A DNA stretch of 64,000 bases from JANMDN01 sp031376285 (GCA_031376285.1 JANMDN010000024.1:26740-90739), one strand, 5' to 3'; positions 39,641-48,756 are shown, counted from the stretch's first letter. Notes: generated by a model from the letters alone, not told the origin. A program made the numbers and translations.

Positions 39641-40169
39641 TGAACGCGGCGAGACACCGATCGACCCGGAGCTTGTCCGGCTCGAGCACCTCCGCCCGAA
39701 CCCGGGCGCGACTCGTCCGCGCAAGCGGATCGGCCGGGGCATCGGTTCAGGCCACGGTAAGACATCCGGACGCGGCCAGAAGGGCCTCGGCTCTCGCTCC
39801 GGCGGGGGTGTGCGTCCCGGATTCCAGGGTGGCCAGATGCCGATCTACATGCAGCAGGCGAAGCTGCGTGGGCCGAACCACAAAAAGTCGCTTCCGTTTG
39901 GCCCGTTCCGTACGCACACTGTTCCGGTGAACGTCGGGAGCCTCGTGGTGTTCGACGCCGGTTCGGTTGTTGACATTGAGGCCCTCGAAGCTCGAGGCCT
40001 CGTAAAGAACAACCGCAACCGCGGTTGGCCGGTCAAGATTCTTGCCGAGGGCGACCTGGATCGCGCGCTCACCGTGCGCGCCGACGGTTTCTCGGCCGGT
40101 GCACGTGCAAAGATCGAGGCAGCCGGGGGGACCGCCGAGGTCATCGGAGCAGCTCAGGACAAGGAGTAG
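39633..40169 (+). CDS. rplO: 50S ribosomal protein L15
   Basis: L15 threads through the 23S core. The 178-residue product has RIGRGIGSGHGKTSGRGQKG at about 32-51. The first 17 residues (SDERGETPIDPELVRLE) are extra compared with most L15. GTG start with GAGGAGG upstream; secY follows after 9 nt. Confidence 0.97.
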   Translation: MSDERGETPIDPELVRLEHLRPNPGATRPRKRIGRGIGSGHGKTSGRGQKGLGSRSGGGVRPGFQGGQMPIYMQQAKLRGPNHKKSLPFGPFRTHTVPVNVGSLVVFDAGSVVDIEALEARGLVKNNRNRGWPVKILAEGDLDRALTVRADGFSAGARAKIEAAGGTAEVIGAAQDKE

Positions 40170-40178
40170 CCCTCCCCC

Positions 40179-41441
40179 ATGCTCGAAGCGATGCTGAACT
40201 CGCTGCGGTCGCCAGACCTGCGCAAGAAGCTCCTCTTTACGGCCTTCATCCTCATGGTCTACCGCTTCGGCTCCTATGTGCCGGTGCCCGGCATCGACCC
40301 CAAGAGCCTCTCGAACGCACTCACGGGCCAGAGCGGCTCCGTGCTGCAGTTCCTGAACCTCTTCTCCGGGGGAGCCCTTACGCGGTTTGCGGTGTTCGCG
40401 CTCGGCATCATGCCCTACATCACGGCGAGCATCGTGATGCAGCTGATGACCGTGGTGATTCCCAAGCTCGAAGCCCTTCAGAAGGAGGGTGAGGCCGGCT
40501 ACACGAAGATCACCCAGTACACGCGGTACTTCACCGTGGCGCTCGCGGTGCTTCAGTCGCTTGCCTACATCCTCTACTTCAGGTCCCAGGGATTCCTGCC
40601 GGAGGGAACGTCGTGGGGCCGCATCTATCTTGTGGTCATCTCGCTCACCGCCGGCACGACGATGGTGATGTGGCTCGGCGAGCTCGTCACCCAGCGCGGG
40701 ATCGGGAACGGGATGTCCCTACTGATCTTCGCGAGCATCGTGTCGGGATTGCCGGGCGGGATTCGCGCCTGGTGGGGAATGCCACCGATCTCGCGGATCA
40801 TCGTGGCCCTGCTCGCCCTCGCGGTGACCGTCGGGGTCGTCTTCGTCAACGAGGGAGTCCGTCGGATTCCGATCCAGTACGCACGCCGCGTGGTCGGTCG
40901 TCGGATGACCTCGGGCGGAACGACGTACATGCCGATCCGCGTGAACATGGCCGGCGTGATCCCGATCATCTTCGCGTCGTCGCTCGTGATCCTTCCGCCA
41001 ACGATCGCTGAGCTTGCGGGTGGCGGTAACGACAACATCTTCACGAAGATCGCGAACTGGTTGAGCCCGAACTCGTACTACTTCATCGTCTTGCAGGCGC
41101 TCCTGATCATCCTGTTCACGTACTTTTACACCGCGATCCAGTTCAACCCCGTCGACCAGGCGGAGAACCTGAAGAAGTACGGCGGCTTTGTGCCGGGCGT
41201 CCGCCCCGGCCGCCCGACCGCGGTGTTCCTCGACCGTGTCGTCACCCGCCTCACGCTGCCCGGCGCGATCTACCTCGGGTTCGTCGCCGCCCTGCCGGCG
41301 CTGATCTTCAAGTACCTCCCTGGCCAGACCTTCTACTTCGGGGCCACCTCGATCCTGATCGTCGTCGCGGTGGCGTTGGACACGCTTCGCCAGGCCGAAG
41401 CGCAGCTGATGCAGCGCAATTACGAAGGCTTCCTCCGATAG
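40179..41441 (+). CDS. secY: Preprotein translocase subunit SecY
   Basis: SecY is the pore of the Sec channel. The 420-residue product has ten expected membrane segments, the plug region after the first, PYITASIVMQLM in the second, and the conserved cytoplasmic loop GGTTYMPIRVNMAGVIPIIF before segment seven. Its TAG overlaps an apparent ATA start of adk (ATAG). Confidence 0.98.
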   Translation: MLEAMLNSLRSPDLRKKLLFTAFILMVYRFGSYVPVPGIDPKSLSNALTGQSGSVLQFLNLFSGGALTRFAVFALGIMPYITASIVMQLMTVVIPKLEALQKEGEAGYTKITQYTRYFTVALAVLQSLAYILYFRSQGFLPEGTSWGRIYLVVISLTAGTTMVMWLGELVTQRGIGNGMSLLIFASIVSGLPGGIRAWWGMPPISRIIVALLALAVTVGVVFVNEGVRRIPIQYARRVVGRRMTSGGTTYMPIRVNMAGVIPIIFASSLVILPPTIAELAGGGNDNIFTKIANWLSPNSYYFIVLQALLIILFTYFYTAIQFNPVDQAENLKKYGGFVPGVRPGRPTAVFLDRVVTRLTLPGAIYLGFVAALPALIFKYLPGQTFYFGATSILIVVAVALDTLRQAEAQLMQRNYEGFLR

Positions 41442-42085
41442 CCCGGATCATCATCTTCGGGCCGCCGGGCGCTGGGAAGGGCACGCAAGCTGAGCAGCTC
41501 CGCCGAGAGCGGGGTCTCGTGCACCTTTCGACCGGCGATCTCTTGCGCCAGGCGGTGGCTGCCGGAACGGCCCTCGGCCTCGAGGCGAAGGGGTTCATGG
41601 ACGCCGGGGCGCTCGTTCCCGACCACGTCGTGATCGGAATGATCCGGGAACGACTCACCGGCGGCGCCGAGGACAACTTCCTCCTCGACGGCTTCCCGCG
41701 CACCCTCGCGCAAGCCGAGGCGCTCGACGCCATGCTCGGTGAGCTCGACGCGCCACTTGACGCCGTGCTGTCACTCGAGGTGGCGTCCGATGAACTGCGC
41801 CGTCGACTCGAGGGGCGCTGGCTCTGCAGGCGTTGCGGAAACTCCTACCACGAGGTCTCACGCCCGTACGTGCTTGGGAATCCGTGCGAGGCGGGTGGAG
41901 GGGACTGTGACATCTACCAGCGAGCCGACGACCAGCCGGAGGCCATCGCGAAGCGCCTCGCCGTCTATGAGGCCGATACGGCTCCCCTGATCGACTACTA
42001 CCGCACCCGGGGCCTTCTACGCCCGATCGACGGGCTCCAGCCACCGGACCGCGTGTATGGCCAAGTCCTCGCGGCGCTCGCGTAA
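41438..42085 (+). CDS. adk: Adenylate kinase, apparent ATA start
   Basis: Adk interconverts ATP, ADP and AMP. The frame contains the full P-loop, RIIIFGPPGAGKGTQAEQL, then STGDLLR and the LID domain with four cysteines (C130, C133, C150, C157), so a zinc-binding LID. The first ATG/GTG/TTG in frame is a GTG at 41519, which would delete the P-loop. Upstream, the only codon in the right place is ATA at 41438, overlapping the secY stop as ATAG, with GAAGG ending 9 nt before it. From there the product is 215 residues, the family length, and starts MARIIIFGPPG. Confidence 0.93.
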   Translation: MARIIIFGPPGAGKGTQAEQLRRERGLVHLSTGDLLRQAVAAGTALGLEAKGFMDAGALVPDHVVIGMIRERLTGGAEDNFLLDGFPRTLAQAEALDAMLGELDAPLDAVLSLEVASDELRRRLEGRWLCRRCGNSYHEVSRPYVLGNPCEAGGGDCDIYQRADDQPEAIAKRLAVYEADTAPLIDYYRTRGLLRPIDGLQPPDRVYGQVLAALA

Positions 42086-42863
42086 GACGGCATCGGGACC
42101 CCCTCCTGGGCGGGGCGGACCGGTGCTGAAGACCCCCGACGAAATCGATGCAATGGCCGCGGCGGGGGCGCTCCTAGCCGGCTGCCATGACGCGGTCGCA
42201 AATGCGGCGGCGGTGGGCGTCACCACGGCGGAGCTCGACCGCATCGCCGAGGAGTTCATTCGGGCGCACGGCGCCACCCCCGCCTTCAAGGGCTACCACG
42301 GGTTCCCCGGCTCGATCTGCCCGTCGATCAACGAGCAGGTCGTTCACGCGATTCCAAATGATCGTGCCCTCGTCGACGGCGACCTCCTCTCGATCGACAT
42401 CGGCCTGGAACTCGACGGTTGGGTTGCGGATCGAGCAACGACGCTTTCCATCGGCGCGGTGAGCGGGCTTGCCACGCGCCTCGTCGCGGCAACCCGTCAG
42501 GGCCTTGCACGAGGGATTGAGGCCGCCCGACCCGGAGGGCACATCGGAGACATCGGGCACGCGGTCCAAACTGAGATCGAAGGCGCCGGGTTCTGTGTTG
42601 TCAGGGCGCTGGTCGGCCACGGGATCGGTCGTTCCATGCACGAGGATCCTCAGGTCCCGAACTTCGGGCGTCCGGGGTCCGGAGTTCCGCTTGTCGAGGG
42701 GATCGTCATCGCGATCGAGCCGATGGTGAACGTCGGAACGCCCGAGATCGCCATGGCCGACGACGGCTGGACGATCTCCACGGCCGACGGAAGCCTGTCG
42801 GCCCACGAGGAGCACACCGTGGCGATCACCGCCGACGGCCCGCGAATACTGACGATGGCGTGA
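42057..42863 (+). CDS. map: Methionine aminopeptidase type I
   Basis: Map removes the initiator methionine. The metal ligands can be placed: two Asp in SIDIGLELDGWVADRATT, His in GHGIGRSMHEDP, Glu in AIEPMVNVG and Glu in HEEHTVAI. The ATG at 42057 overlaps adk by 29 nt and gives 268 residues with a basic 22-residue lead. A GTG at 42123 (MLKTPDEIDAM) is an equally plausible start. The usual next gene, infA, is missing. Confidence 0.95.
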   Translation: MAKSSRRSRKTASGPPPGRGGPVLKTPDEIDAMAAAGALLAGCHDAVANAAAVGVTTAELDRIAEEFIRAHGATPAFKGYHGFPGSICPSINEQVVHAIPNDRALVDGDLLSIDIGLELDGWVADRATTLSIGAVSGLATRLVAATRQGLARGIEAARPGGHIGDIGHAVQTEIEGAGFCVVRALVGHGIGRSMHEDPQVPNFGRPGSGVPLVEGIVIAIEPMVNVGTPEIAMADDGWTISTADGSLSAHEEHTVAITADGPRILTMA

Positions 42864-42872
42864 CCGTGTCCG

Positions 42873-42881
42873 TGCTAACAT
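42873..42881 (+). promoter_or_regulatory. Probable promoter of the rpmJ-rpsM-rpsK-rpsD unit
   Basis: TGC-TAACAT lies 92 nt before rpmJ. A leader stem follows (GCTCGCG 42890-42896 with CGCGAGC 42909-42915). It would let the alpha-operon genes be made apart from the spc operon. Confidence 0.55.
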
Positions 42882-42972
42882 CCCGGGCCGCTCGCGGGGG
42901 GTTCCTTTCGCGAGCAAGTCAGAGCGGGCAGTCTCCGGTGCCGCTACCGAACGTTGAGGAGGGGGAGACCCC

Positions 42973-43086
42973 GTGAAGGTTCGTCCGTCCGTAAAGCCGA
43001 TGTGCGACAAGTGTCGAGTGATTAAGCGTCACGGCAAAGTGCTCGTGATCTGCTCGAACGTCCGCCACAAGCAGACGCAAGGGTAG
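42973..43086 (+). CDS. rpmJ: 50S ribosomal protein L36
   Basis: A 37-residue zinc-ribbon protein: MKVRPSVKPMCDKCRVIKRH, with the remaining ligands in ICSNVRH (C11, C14, C27, H32). GTG start 5-9 nt after GAGGAGGGGGAGA. It lies 5 nt before rpsM. Confidence 0.96.
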   Translation: MKVRPSVKPMCDKCRVIKRHGKVLVICSNVRHKQTQG

Positions 43087-43091
43087 GGATC

Positions 43092-43466
43092 GTGGCCCGA
43101 ATCGCAGGCGTCAACATTCCGCGCGAAAAGCGCGTCGAAATCGGTCTGACCTATGTCTTTGGCATTGGTCGCTCGACCGCGAACCGAATTCTCGACCAGG
43201 TGGGCATCAGCCGCGACACGTACGTGCGCGACCTCACCGAGACGGAAGTGACGCGCCTGCGCGACGTCATCGAGAAAGACCTCACGGTTGAGGGTGACCT
43301 CCGCCGCGAGCGAGCAAGCAATGTCAAGCGCCTGATTGAGATCCAGTGCTACCGCGGTCTGCGTCACCGCCGCGGTCTGCCGGTCGACGGCCAGCGCACC
43401 AAGACCAATGCCCGCACCCGCAAGGGGCCGAAGAAGACCGTCGGCAAGCAACGCAAGAAGAAGTAA
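43092..43466 (+). CDS. rpsM: 30S ribosomal protein S13
   Basis: S13 forms intersubunit bridges and touches P-site tRNA. The 124-residue product begins MARIAGVNIPREKRVEIGLT and ends with the basic GQRTKTNARTRKGPKKTVGK segment. GTG start. Confidence 0.98.
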   Translation: MARIAGVNIPREKRVEIGLTYVFGIGRSTANRILDQVGISRDTYVRDLTETEVTRLRDVIEKDLTVEGDLRRERASNVKRLIEIQCYRGLRHRRGLPVDGQRTKTNARTRKGPKKTVGKQRKKK

Positions 43467-43473
43467 GGAGCCC

Positions 43474-43872
43474 ATGGCACGCCAGAAGGTCACGCGCGGC
43501 CGCGTGCGGCGTCGTACGCGGAAGAACATCGCGGTGGGCCAGGCCCACATCAAGACGTCGTTCAACAACACCATCGTCACGCTCACCGACCGTCAAGGAA
43601 ACGTGATCGCGTGGGAGACCGCGGGCTCCGCGGGCTTCAAGGGCTCGCGTAAAAGCACGCCCTTCGCCGCCCAGGTCACCGCCGACGCGGCGGCCAAAAA
43701 GGGCATGGAGCACGGCCTCCAGAAGGTTGACGTCTACGTGAAGGGCCCGGGCTCTGGACGCGAGACGGCCATTCGCTCACTTCAGGCTGCCGGACTCGAA
43801 GTGACCTCGGTCACCGACGTGTCGCCAGTGCCCCACAACGGATGCCGGCCGCGCAAGCGGCGGCGCGTCTGA
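43474..43872 (+). CDS. rpsK: 30S ribosomal protein S11
   Basis: S11 shapes the platform near the E site. The 132-residue product has AHIKTSFNNTIVTLTDRQGN and ends DVSPVPHNGCRPRKRRRV, the family signature. ATG with AAGGAG 5 nt upstream. Confidence 0.98.
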   Translation: MARQKVTRGRVRRRTRKNIAVGQAHIKTSFNNTIVTLTDRQGNVIAWETAGSAGFKGSRKSTPFAAQVTADAAAKKGMEHGLQKVDVYVKGPGSGRETAIRSLQAAGLEVTSVTDVSPVPHNGCRPRKRRRV

Positions 43873-43883
43873 GGAGTCCGACA

Positions 43884-44504
43884 TTGGCTCGCGATCGAGA
43901 CCCGCAGTGCCGGCAGTGCCGCCGCGAGGGAGAGAAGCTCTTCCTCAAAGGCCAGCGTTGCCTCACCGAGAAGTGCGCGTTCGAGCGGCGTGCATATCCG
44001 CCAGGCCAGAACGGCCGCGGACGCATTCGCCAGACCGAGTACCTCATGCAGCTTCGCGAGAAGCAAAAGGCTCGCCGGTTCTACGGCGTGCTCGAAGGGC
44101 AGTTTCGTCGTTACTACGAGAAGGCGACCCGCCAGCCGGGCATCACGGGTGAGAACTTGCTTCGTCTGCTGGAGTTGCGTCTCGATAACGTCGTGACACG
44201 GCTCGGCTTTGCGGCTTCGCGCCGCCAGGCGCGTCAGCTGATCGGCCACGGCCACTTCATGGTCAACGGCCGACGCGTGGACATCCCCAGCTACCAGGTC
44301 CGCCCAAACGACATCGTCAGCATCAAGAGCTCCTCCAAGGCCGAGCCGACGATTCGCTCGGCAACGGACATGGTTGCCTCCGTCGCGCCGTGGTTGCAGG
44401 CCGACTACGACGGGCTGAACGGGAAGATTCTCAAGGTCCCGGACCGCACTGACATCGACACACCGGTTCGCGAGCAGCTGATCGTGGAGCTGTACTCCAA
44501 GTAA
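43884..44504 (+). CDS. rpsD: 30S ribosomal protein S4, zinc type
   Basis: S4 starts 30S assembly and governs fidelity. The 206-residue product has the zinc knuckle CRQCRREGEKLFLKGQRC with a fourth Cys in TEKC, and the S4 RNA-binding domain RLDNVVTRLGFAASRRQARQ. Start is TTG at 43884, 7 nt after GAGGAG; no ATG or GTG lies near. Confidence 0.97.
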   Translation: MARDRDPQCRQCRREGEKLFLKGQRCLTEKCAFERRAYPPGQNGRGRIRQTEYLMQLREKQKARRFYGVLEGQFRRYYEKATRQPGITGENLLRLLELRLDNVVTRLGFAASRRQARQLIGHGHFMVNGRRVDIPSYQVRPNDIVSIKSSSKAEPTIRSATDMVASVAPWLQADYDGLNGKILKVPDRTDIDTPVREQLIVELYSK

Positions 44505-44627
44505 CCGGAACCCGGGTCCTCACCGCGATGGCAACGGACCCGTGACGCGCGGGCCCGACGCCGAGGCCGAGGACTCGTATCGCGTTCACCACCGCGGCCC
44601 TCGGGGCCCAGAAAGGAATCAGGGAGT

Positions 44628-45563
44628 TTGTTCGAGATCCCGTCTCCCCAGAAGACCTATGAGGAGGAGTCGCAGAACCGCGGCGTCTTCCACATTGAGC
44701 CGCTTGAGCGTGGCTTCGGCCACACCTTCGGCAACTCGCTTCGTCGTGTGCTCCTGTCGTCCATCGCGGGTGTCGCCGTTACTGCGGTGCGTATTGATGG
44801 TGTGCACCACGAGTTTTCGAGCATCCCCGGAGTTAAGGAGGATGTCACCGACATCATCTTGAACCTCCGTGAGTTGGTGTTCCGCCTCGAGGGCGCCTCC
44901 GACGAGGTTGAGGTTGAGATCGTTGTCAATGGTCCCCGTATGGTGACGGCGGCCGACATCGTTTGCTCGGCCGACCTTGAGATCGTGAACCCGGATCTGC
45001 ACATCGCAGAGCTGATGGACGACGGCCGCCTGGACATGATCCTGACGGTGTCGCGTGGGCGCGGCTATCGACTGGGCGAGGAGAAGGACAACCAGCCGAC
45101 GACGATCGGCGTGATTCCGGTCGACTCGAACTTCTCGCCGGTCAGGCGCGTGCGCTACGAGGTCTCGGCGGCGCGTGTTGGACAGCGCACTGACTTTGAC
45201 AAGCTCACGCTTGAGGTCGAGACCAATGGCGCGATCGACCCTCAGCAGGCGTTGTCTGACGCCGCGAAGGTGCTCTCCGAGCGGCTCACGCTCTTCCTCG
45301 ATCCCGAGGACGTACGCGCGCTCGGCGAGTCGGTTGCCATCCCTGAGGACCAGCCCGGCGGGCAGATGCACGACATCCTCATCGAGGAGCTTGAACTCGG
45401 TGTCCGGTCGTACAACTGCCTCAAGCGCGTCGGCGTCGAGACCATCGGCGATCTGATCTCGAAGACCGACAGCGAGCTTTCCGCGATCCCGAACTTTGGT
45501 CGCAAGAGCATCGAGGAAGTCAAAGAAAACCTCGCCCGGCACGGCCTCGCCCTCCGCGGCTAG
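44628..45563 (+). CDS. rpoA: DNA-directed RNA polymerase subunit alpha
   Basis: The alpha dimer nucleates RNA polymerase assembly, and its C-terminal domain binds activators and UP elements. The 311-residue product has EPLERGFGHTFGNSLRRVLL in the N-terminal domain and the C-terminal domain ELGVRSYNCLKRVGVETIGD to the end. TTG start, with AAAGGA and AGGGAG upstream. The 123-nt gap after rpsD is unusual inside this operon and may hold another signal (GGGTCC/GGACCC repeats). Confidence 0.97.
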   Translation: MFEIPSPQKTYEEESQNRGVFHIEPLERGFGHTFGNSLRRVLLSSIAGVAVTAVRIDGVHHEFSSIPGVKEDVTDIILNLRELVFRLEGASDEVEVEIVVNGPRMVTAADIVCSADLEIVNPDLHIAELMDDGRLDMILTVSRGRGYRLGEEKDNQPTTIGVIPVDSNFSPVRRVRYEVSAARVGQRTDFDKLTLEVETNGAIDPQQALSDAAKVLSERLTLFLDPEDVRALGESVAIPEDQPGGQMHDILIEELELGVRSYNCLKRVGVETIGDLISKTDSELSAIPNFGRKSIEEVKENLARHGLALRG

Positions 45564-45592
45564 GCGCAGGCACACCACACCAAGGAGTCACC

Positions 45593-45964
45593 GTGCGTCA
45601 CCGTCGTTCAGGACCGAAGCTCAACCGAGATAGCGCTCATCGTAAGTCGCTTGGCGCGAACTTGGCGACGGCGCTGCTCGAGCATGGCCGCATCACCACG
45701 ACGCACGCGAAGGCCAGGCTCGCCCGGAGCGTCGCTGAGCAGGCGATCACGCTCGGTAAGGCCAACACCCTCCACGCTCGCCGTCAGGCGATCGCGCTGC
45801 TTCGCAACAAACCGATCACGTACCGCCTGTTCAACGAGATCGCCCCGGCGTTCCGCGACGTGCAGGGTGGCTACACCCGGATGCTGAAGCTCGGCCCCCG
45901 CCAGGGCGACGCCGCGGAGATGGTCATCCTCGAGCTGTCCCACGGGGTTGGCGCCGCGCAGTAG
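45593..45964 (+). CDS. rplQ: 50S ribosomal protein L17
   Basis: L17 is a peripheral 50S protein. The 123-residue product begins MRHRRSGPKLNRDSAHRKSL and ends GPRQGDAAEMVILEL plus a short tail. GTG start behind AAGGAG. Confidence 0.98.
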   Translation: MRHRRSGPKLNRDSAHRKSLGANLATALLEHGRITTTHAKARLARSVAEQAITLGKANTLHARRQAIALLRNKPITYRLFNEIAPAFRDVQGGYTRMLKLGPRQGDAAEMVILELSHGVGAAQ

Positions 45965-45976
45965 AGGTCTCGGGGC

Positions 45977-45999
45977 CCGACCGGTGCTTCGCCGGTCGG
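45977..45999 (+). terminator. Stem-loop between rplQ and truA
   Basis: CCGACCGG (45977-45984) pairs with CCGGTCGG (45992-45999) across a 7-nt loop, 10 nt before the truA start and without a T-tract. It may reduce readthrough into truA. Confidence 0.45.
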
Positions 46000-46009
46000 C
46001 GCCACCCCT

Positions 46010-46774
46010 ATGAGCGGGCCCGCGCCCACGCCTCGGTCGCGCACCTTCCGGCTGCAGATGGAGTACGACGGCGCGGGGTTCCACGGGTGGGCGGCGCAGC
46101 GTGACCTTCGTACAATCGAGGGGACTCTCAAAGGCGCCCTCGATGTGATGCTCCGGTCGGGGTACCTGCTCGCCGTGGCGGGCCGGACCGACACGGGCGT
46201 TCATGCAAGTGGTCAGGTGGCGAGCGTCTGTGCGGTGACCGACCTCACAGCCGCCCGGCTACTTCGCGGGCTTGGCGGCTTGCTGCCTCACGACATCGCG
46301 GTCCGGGAGCTCGTCGAAGCACCGACGGACTTTGACGCGCGCCGGGATGCGCGCTCACGTACCTACGAATACCGGCTGCTCGTAGGCCCGCGCTCGCCGC
46401 TTCGCCGGACGCGAACCCTGTGGGTGCCTCGACCCCTCGACCGCGGCCGACTTGATGATGGCGCCCGCAAGCTTGTCGGCCTGCACGACTTCCGGTCGTT
46501 CACACCAACCGAGACGGAGCACTCCGCGTTCGATCGGACCGTGCTGCGCTGTCAGTGGCTCGATCGAGGCGACGAGTTGGTCTTCCGTGTCGAGGCCGAT
46601 GCGTTCCTACGCCACATGGTCCGCACCATGGTCGGGACGCTGCTCTTTGTCGGGCGTGGTCTACGGCCATTGGATTGGATCGACGACGTGCTTGAAGGCC
46701 GAAACCGGCGCGTGGCGGGAACCACGGCACCGGCGTACGCGTTGACGCTCGTCGACGTCCGCTACGACGACTGA
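46010..46774 (+). CDS. truA: tRNA pseudouridine(38-40) synthase
   Basis: TruA modifies uridines 38-40 in the anticodon arm. The 254-residue product has the catalytic Asp in AVAGRTDTGVHA (about residue 62), FHGWAAQRDLRTIEG near the N-terminus and FLRHMVRTMVGTLLFVG. Its position after rplQ is common in Actinomycetota and Firmicutes. Confidence 0.96.
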   Translation: MSGPAPTPRSRTFRLQMEYDGAGFHGWAAQRDLRTIEGTLKGALDVMLRSGYLLAVAGRTDTGVHASGQVASVCAVTDLTAARLLRGLGGLLPHDIAVRELVEAPTDFDARRDARSRTYEYRLLVGPRSPLRRTRTLWVPRPLDRGRLDDGARKLVGLHDFRSFTPTETEHSAFDRTVLRCQWLDRGDELVFRVEADAFLRHMVRTMVGTLLFVGRGLRPLDWIDDVLEGRNRRVAGTTAPAYALTLVDVRYDD

Positions 46775-46861
46775 GGTTCCCGACGAGCGGGCGTTCACGA
46801 CGTGAGACCTCGCGCTCGGTCCGTCTGTGCTCGCCGACGTTTGCTTCGGCCGCGTGTCGAC

Positions 46862-47716
46862 TCAGCCGGTCGGCATGATCCGCTCGCCGAGGCCGTCGGG
46901 CATGATCATCGCGTGGAGCCCGTAGAGCTCTTCCGGATACGGCGACTGCCCGATCGAACTCGACATGCCCCCGTCGACGGCGATCACTTGGCCGGTCATA
47001 TAGCTCCCGGCCTCTGATGCGAGGAGAAGGAGCGCCCCGACGAGCTCCTCAGGCCGACCGATGCGGTGCATCGCCGTCTGCTCTTCGAGACGCGTCAACC
47101 ACGCGGGGACCTCGAGGACTTGGTTCGTCATTTCGCTCGGAAACCAACCCGGCGCGATCGCGTTGACCCGAACCCCTCGATCGCCCCAGCGAAGCGCCAT
47201 GTGCTGGGTCAAGTTGATGGTCCCGGCCTTCGCGGCGGAGTAGCCGGCGGGCGTGTTGAAGTGTCCGCCCATGCCCGCGATCGATGCGATGTTGATGATC
47301 GACCCGGATCCCTTTGCGAGCATGTGGCGACCAGCCGCCGAGCAGGTGTTGAAGGTGCCAACAAGGTTGACCGCGATCGACTCGGCAAAGAGTGCGCTCG
47401 GCATCTTCTCGGGCATGGCGCCACCCTCCGGAACTGCTCCGGCGTTTGCGACGACGACGTCCAAACCACCGAAGTGTGAGATGGCCGTGGCCATGAGCGC
47501 CTCGCAGGCGTCTGGGTCGGTGATGTCACACGCCACCGCGAGCGCGCGATCGCCGATCCGCCCCGCGACGTCGGCGAGTCGGTCCACCCGGCGGGCGCTC
47601 ACCACGACGTTCGCGCCAGCGGAGGCCAGCGCCTCGGCAAACGTCACTCCGAGGCCCGATGATGCTCCAGTAACGACTGCGGTCTTGCCTTCGAGTGAGA
47701 ATCGGTCGGTCGACAC
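46862..47716 (-). CDS. Short-chain dehydrogenase/reductase
   Basis: A 284-residue NAD(P)-dependent oxidoreductase of the classical SDR type: TGASSGLG cofactor motif (16-23), NAG (91-93), catalytic Ser145, Tyr159 and Lys163 in IASIAG and YSAAK, and the PG motif in NAIAPGWFP. The C-terminal 30 residues (after DGGMSSS) are an extra tail. GTG start behind AAGGAG. Substrate unknown. It is the only minus-strand gene between truA and surE. Confidence 0.92.
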   Translation of the reverse strand: MSTDRFSLEGKTAVVTGASSGLGVTFAEALASAGANVVVSARRVDRLADVAGRIGDRALAVACDITDPDACEALMATAISHFGGLDVVVANAGAVPEGGAMPEKMPSALFAESIAVNLVGTFNTCSAAGRHMLAKGSGSIINIASIAGMGGHFNTPAGYSAAKAGTINLTQHMALRWGDRGVRVNAIAPGWFPSEMTNQVLEVPAWLTRLEEQTAMHRIGRPEELVGALLLLASEAGSYMTGQVIAVDGGMSSSIGQSPYPEELYGLHAMIMPDGLGERIMPTG

Positions 47717-47925
47717 AGGCGGGCTCCTTGGTTGTGGCGACTGGAGGCTATCCAGCTCCCGCCCCGCGGTGCGGGGACCACGCAGGGGCCTCCGTCATTG
47801 CTGAACTTGCCTCCTGGCACCGATTGCTCGGATCGTGAGACGGCAATCGAAGCGGATGGGTCCGCCCTTGCCGAACCGTTCGGGCGCACGGTTGGCCGAT
47901 CGACCGCTACCCTGCGACCTGTCAC

Positions 47926-48756
47926 ATGCGAATTCTCCTGACGAACGATGATGGGGTCGGCTCTCTCGGGCTCCATGCCCTGAAGGCCGCCCTCGACCCG
48001 CTCGGCGAGGTCGTCGTGATTGCCCCCGACCGCAACCGGAGCGCCATTGCGCGGGCGATCACCATCCATGGGCTCCTCAGTGTGAAGACGGTCGTGCTGC
48101 CCGACGGCTCGACGGCCTACGCCACCGACGGGACGCCGGTCGACTGCGTTCGCCTCGCAGCGGCCGGCCTCGTTGGCGCGCCTCCAGACCTTGTCGTGAG
48201 CGGCATCAACCTGGGCCTGAACGCCGGTGACGACGTCGCGTACTCGGGGACCGTCGGCGCGGCGATCGAGGGTCTGCTGATCGGCCTACCGGCGATTGCC
48301 GTCTCCACGCAGACGATCGGCAAGCCGGACGCCGAGGAGCGCTGGCGGGCCGGCCACCACGACTTTCGGGCCGCCGCCGTCGCCGTCGCAGCCCTCGTGC
48401 CACGCGTCCTCGACGTCGACTTTCCGGCCGGCGTGCTCCTGAACGTCAATACCCCGGCGCTCGCCCCGGACGCCATCACCGGTGCTGCCGTCACTCGCCT
48501 TGGCCGACGCATCTACCGCGACCGGCTCGACCTCATCGAGGGCAGCCCGACCGATGGCCGCTACCGGCTCTACGGTGAGGATGTCTGGCACGGAAACGAG
48601 GTTGGCACCGACCTCTCGGCCATCGACCGCGGCGAGATCTCGGTGACGCCGCTGCATTACGACCTCACCGAGACCGACGCCGCCGAGCGAATGGCCGATT
48701 GGGCGCTGGACGCACTGCATCTGGGACACACCACCCCTGAGACGCTCGATGTATGA
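47926..48756 (+). CDS. surE: 5'/3'-nucleotidase SurE
   Basis: SurE is a metal-dependent nucleotidase and exopolyphosphatase linked to stress survival. The 276-residue product begins MRILLTNDDGVGSLGLHALK with the DD metal ligands, and has VSGINLGLNAGDDVAYSGTV (Asn and Ser ligands). There is no ribosome-binding site; TACCCT at 47908-47913 suggests a very short leader. It overlaps the next gene by 8 nt. Confidence 0.95.
   Translation: MRILLTNDDGVGSLGLHALKAALDPLGEVVVIAPDRNRSAIARAITIHGLLSVKTVVLPDGSTAYATDGTPVDCVRLAAAGLVGAPPDLVVSGINLGLNAGDDVAYSGTVGAAIEGLLIGLPAIAVSTQTIGKPDAEERWRAGHHDFRAAAVAVAALVPRVLDVDFPAGVLLNVNTPALAPDAITGAAVTRLGRRIYRDRLDLIEGSPTDGRYRLYGEDVWHGNEVGTDLSAIDRGEISVTPLHYDLTETDAAERMADWALDALHLGHTTPETLDV

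Noticed and set aside
41519..41521. GTG start for adk
   Set aside because: It would remove the nucleotide-binding P-loop, so the protein could not work.
46775..46861. Small coding region between truA and the SDR gene
   Set aside because: The gap is 87 nt between convergent genes and shows neither a start signal nor a protein-like frame.
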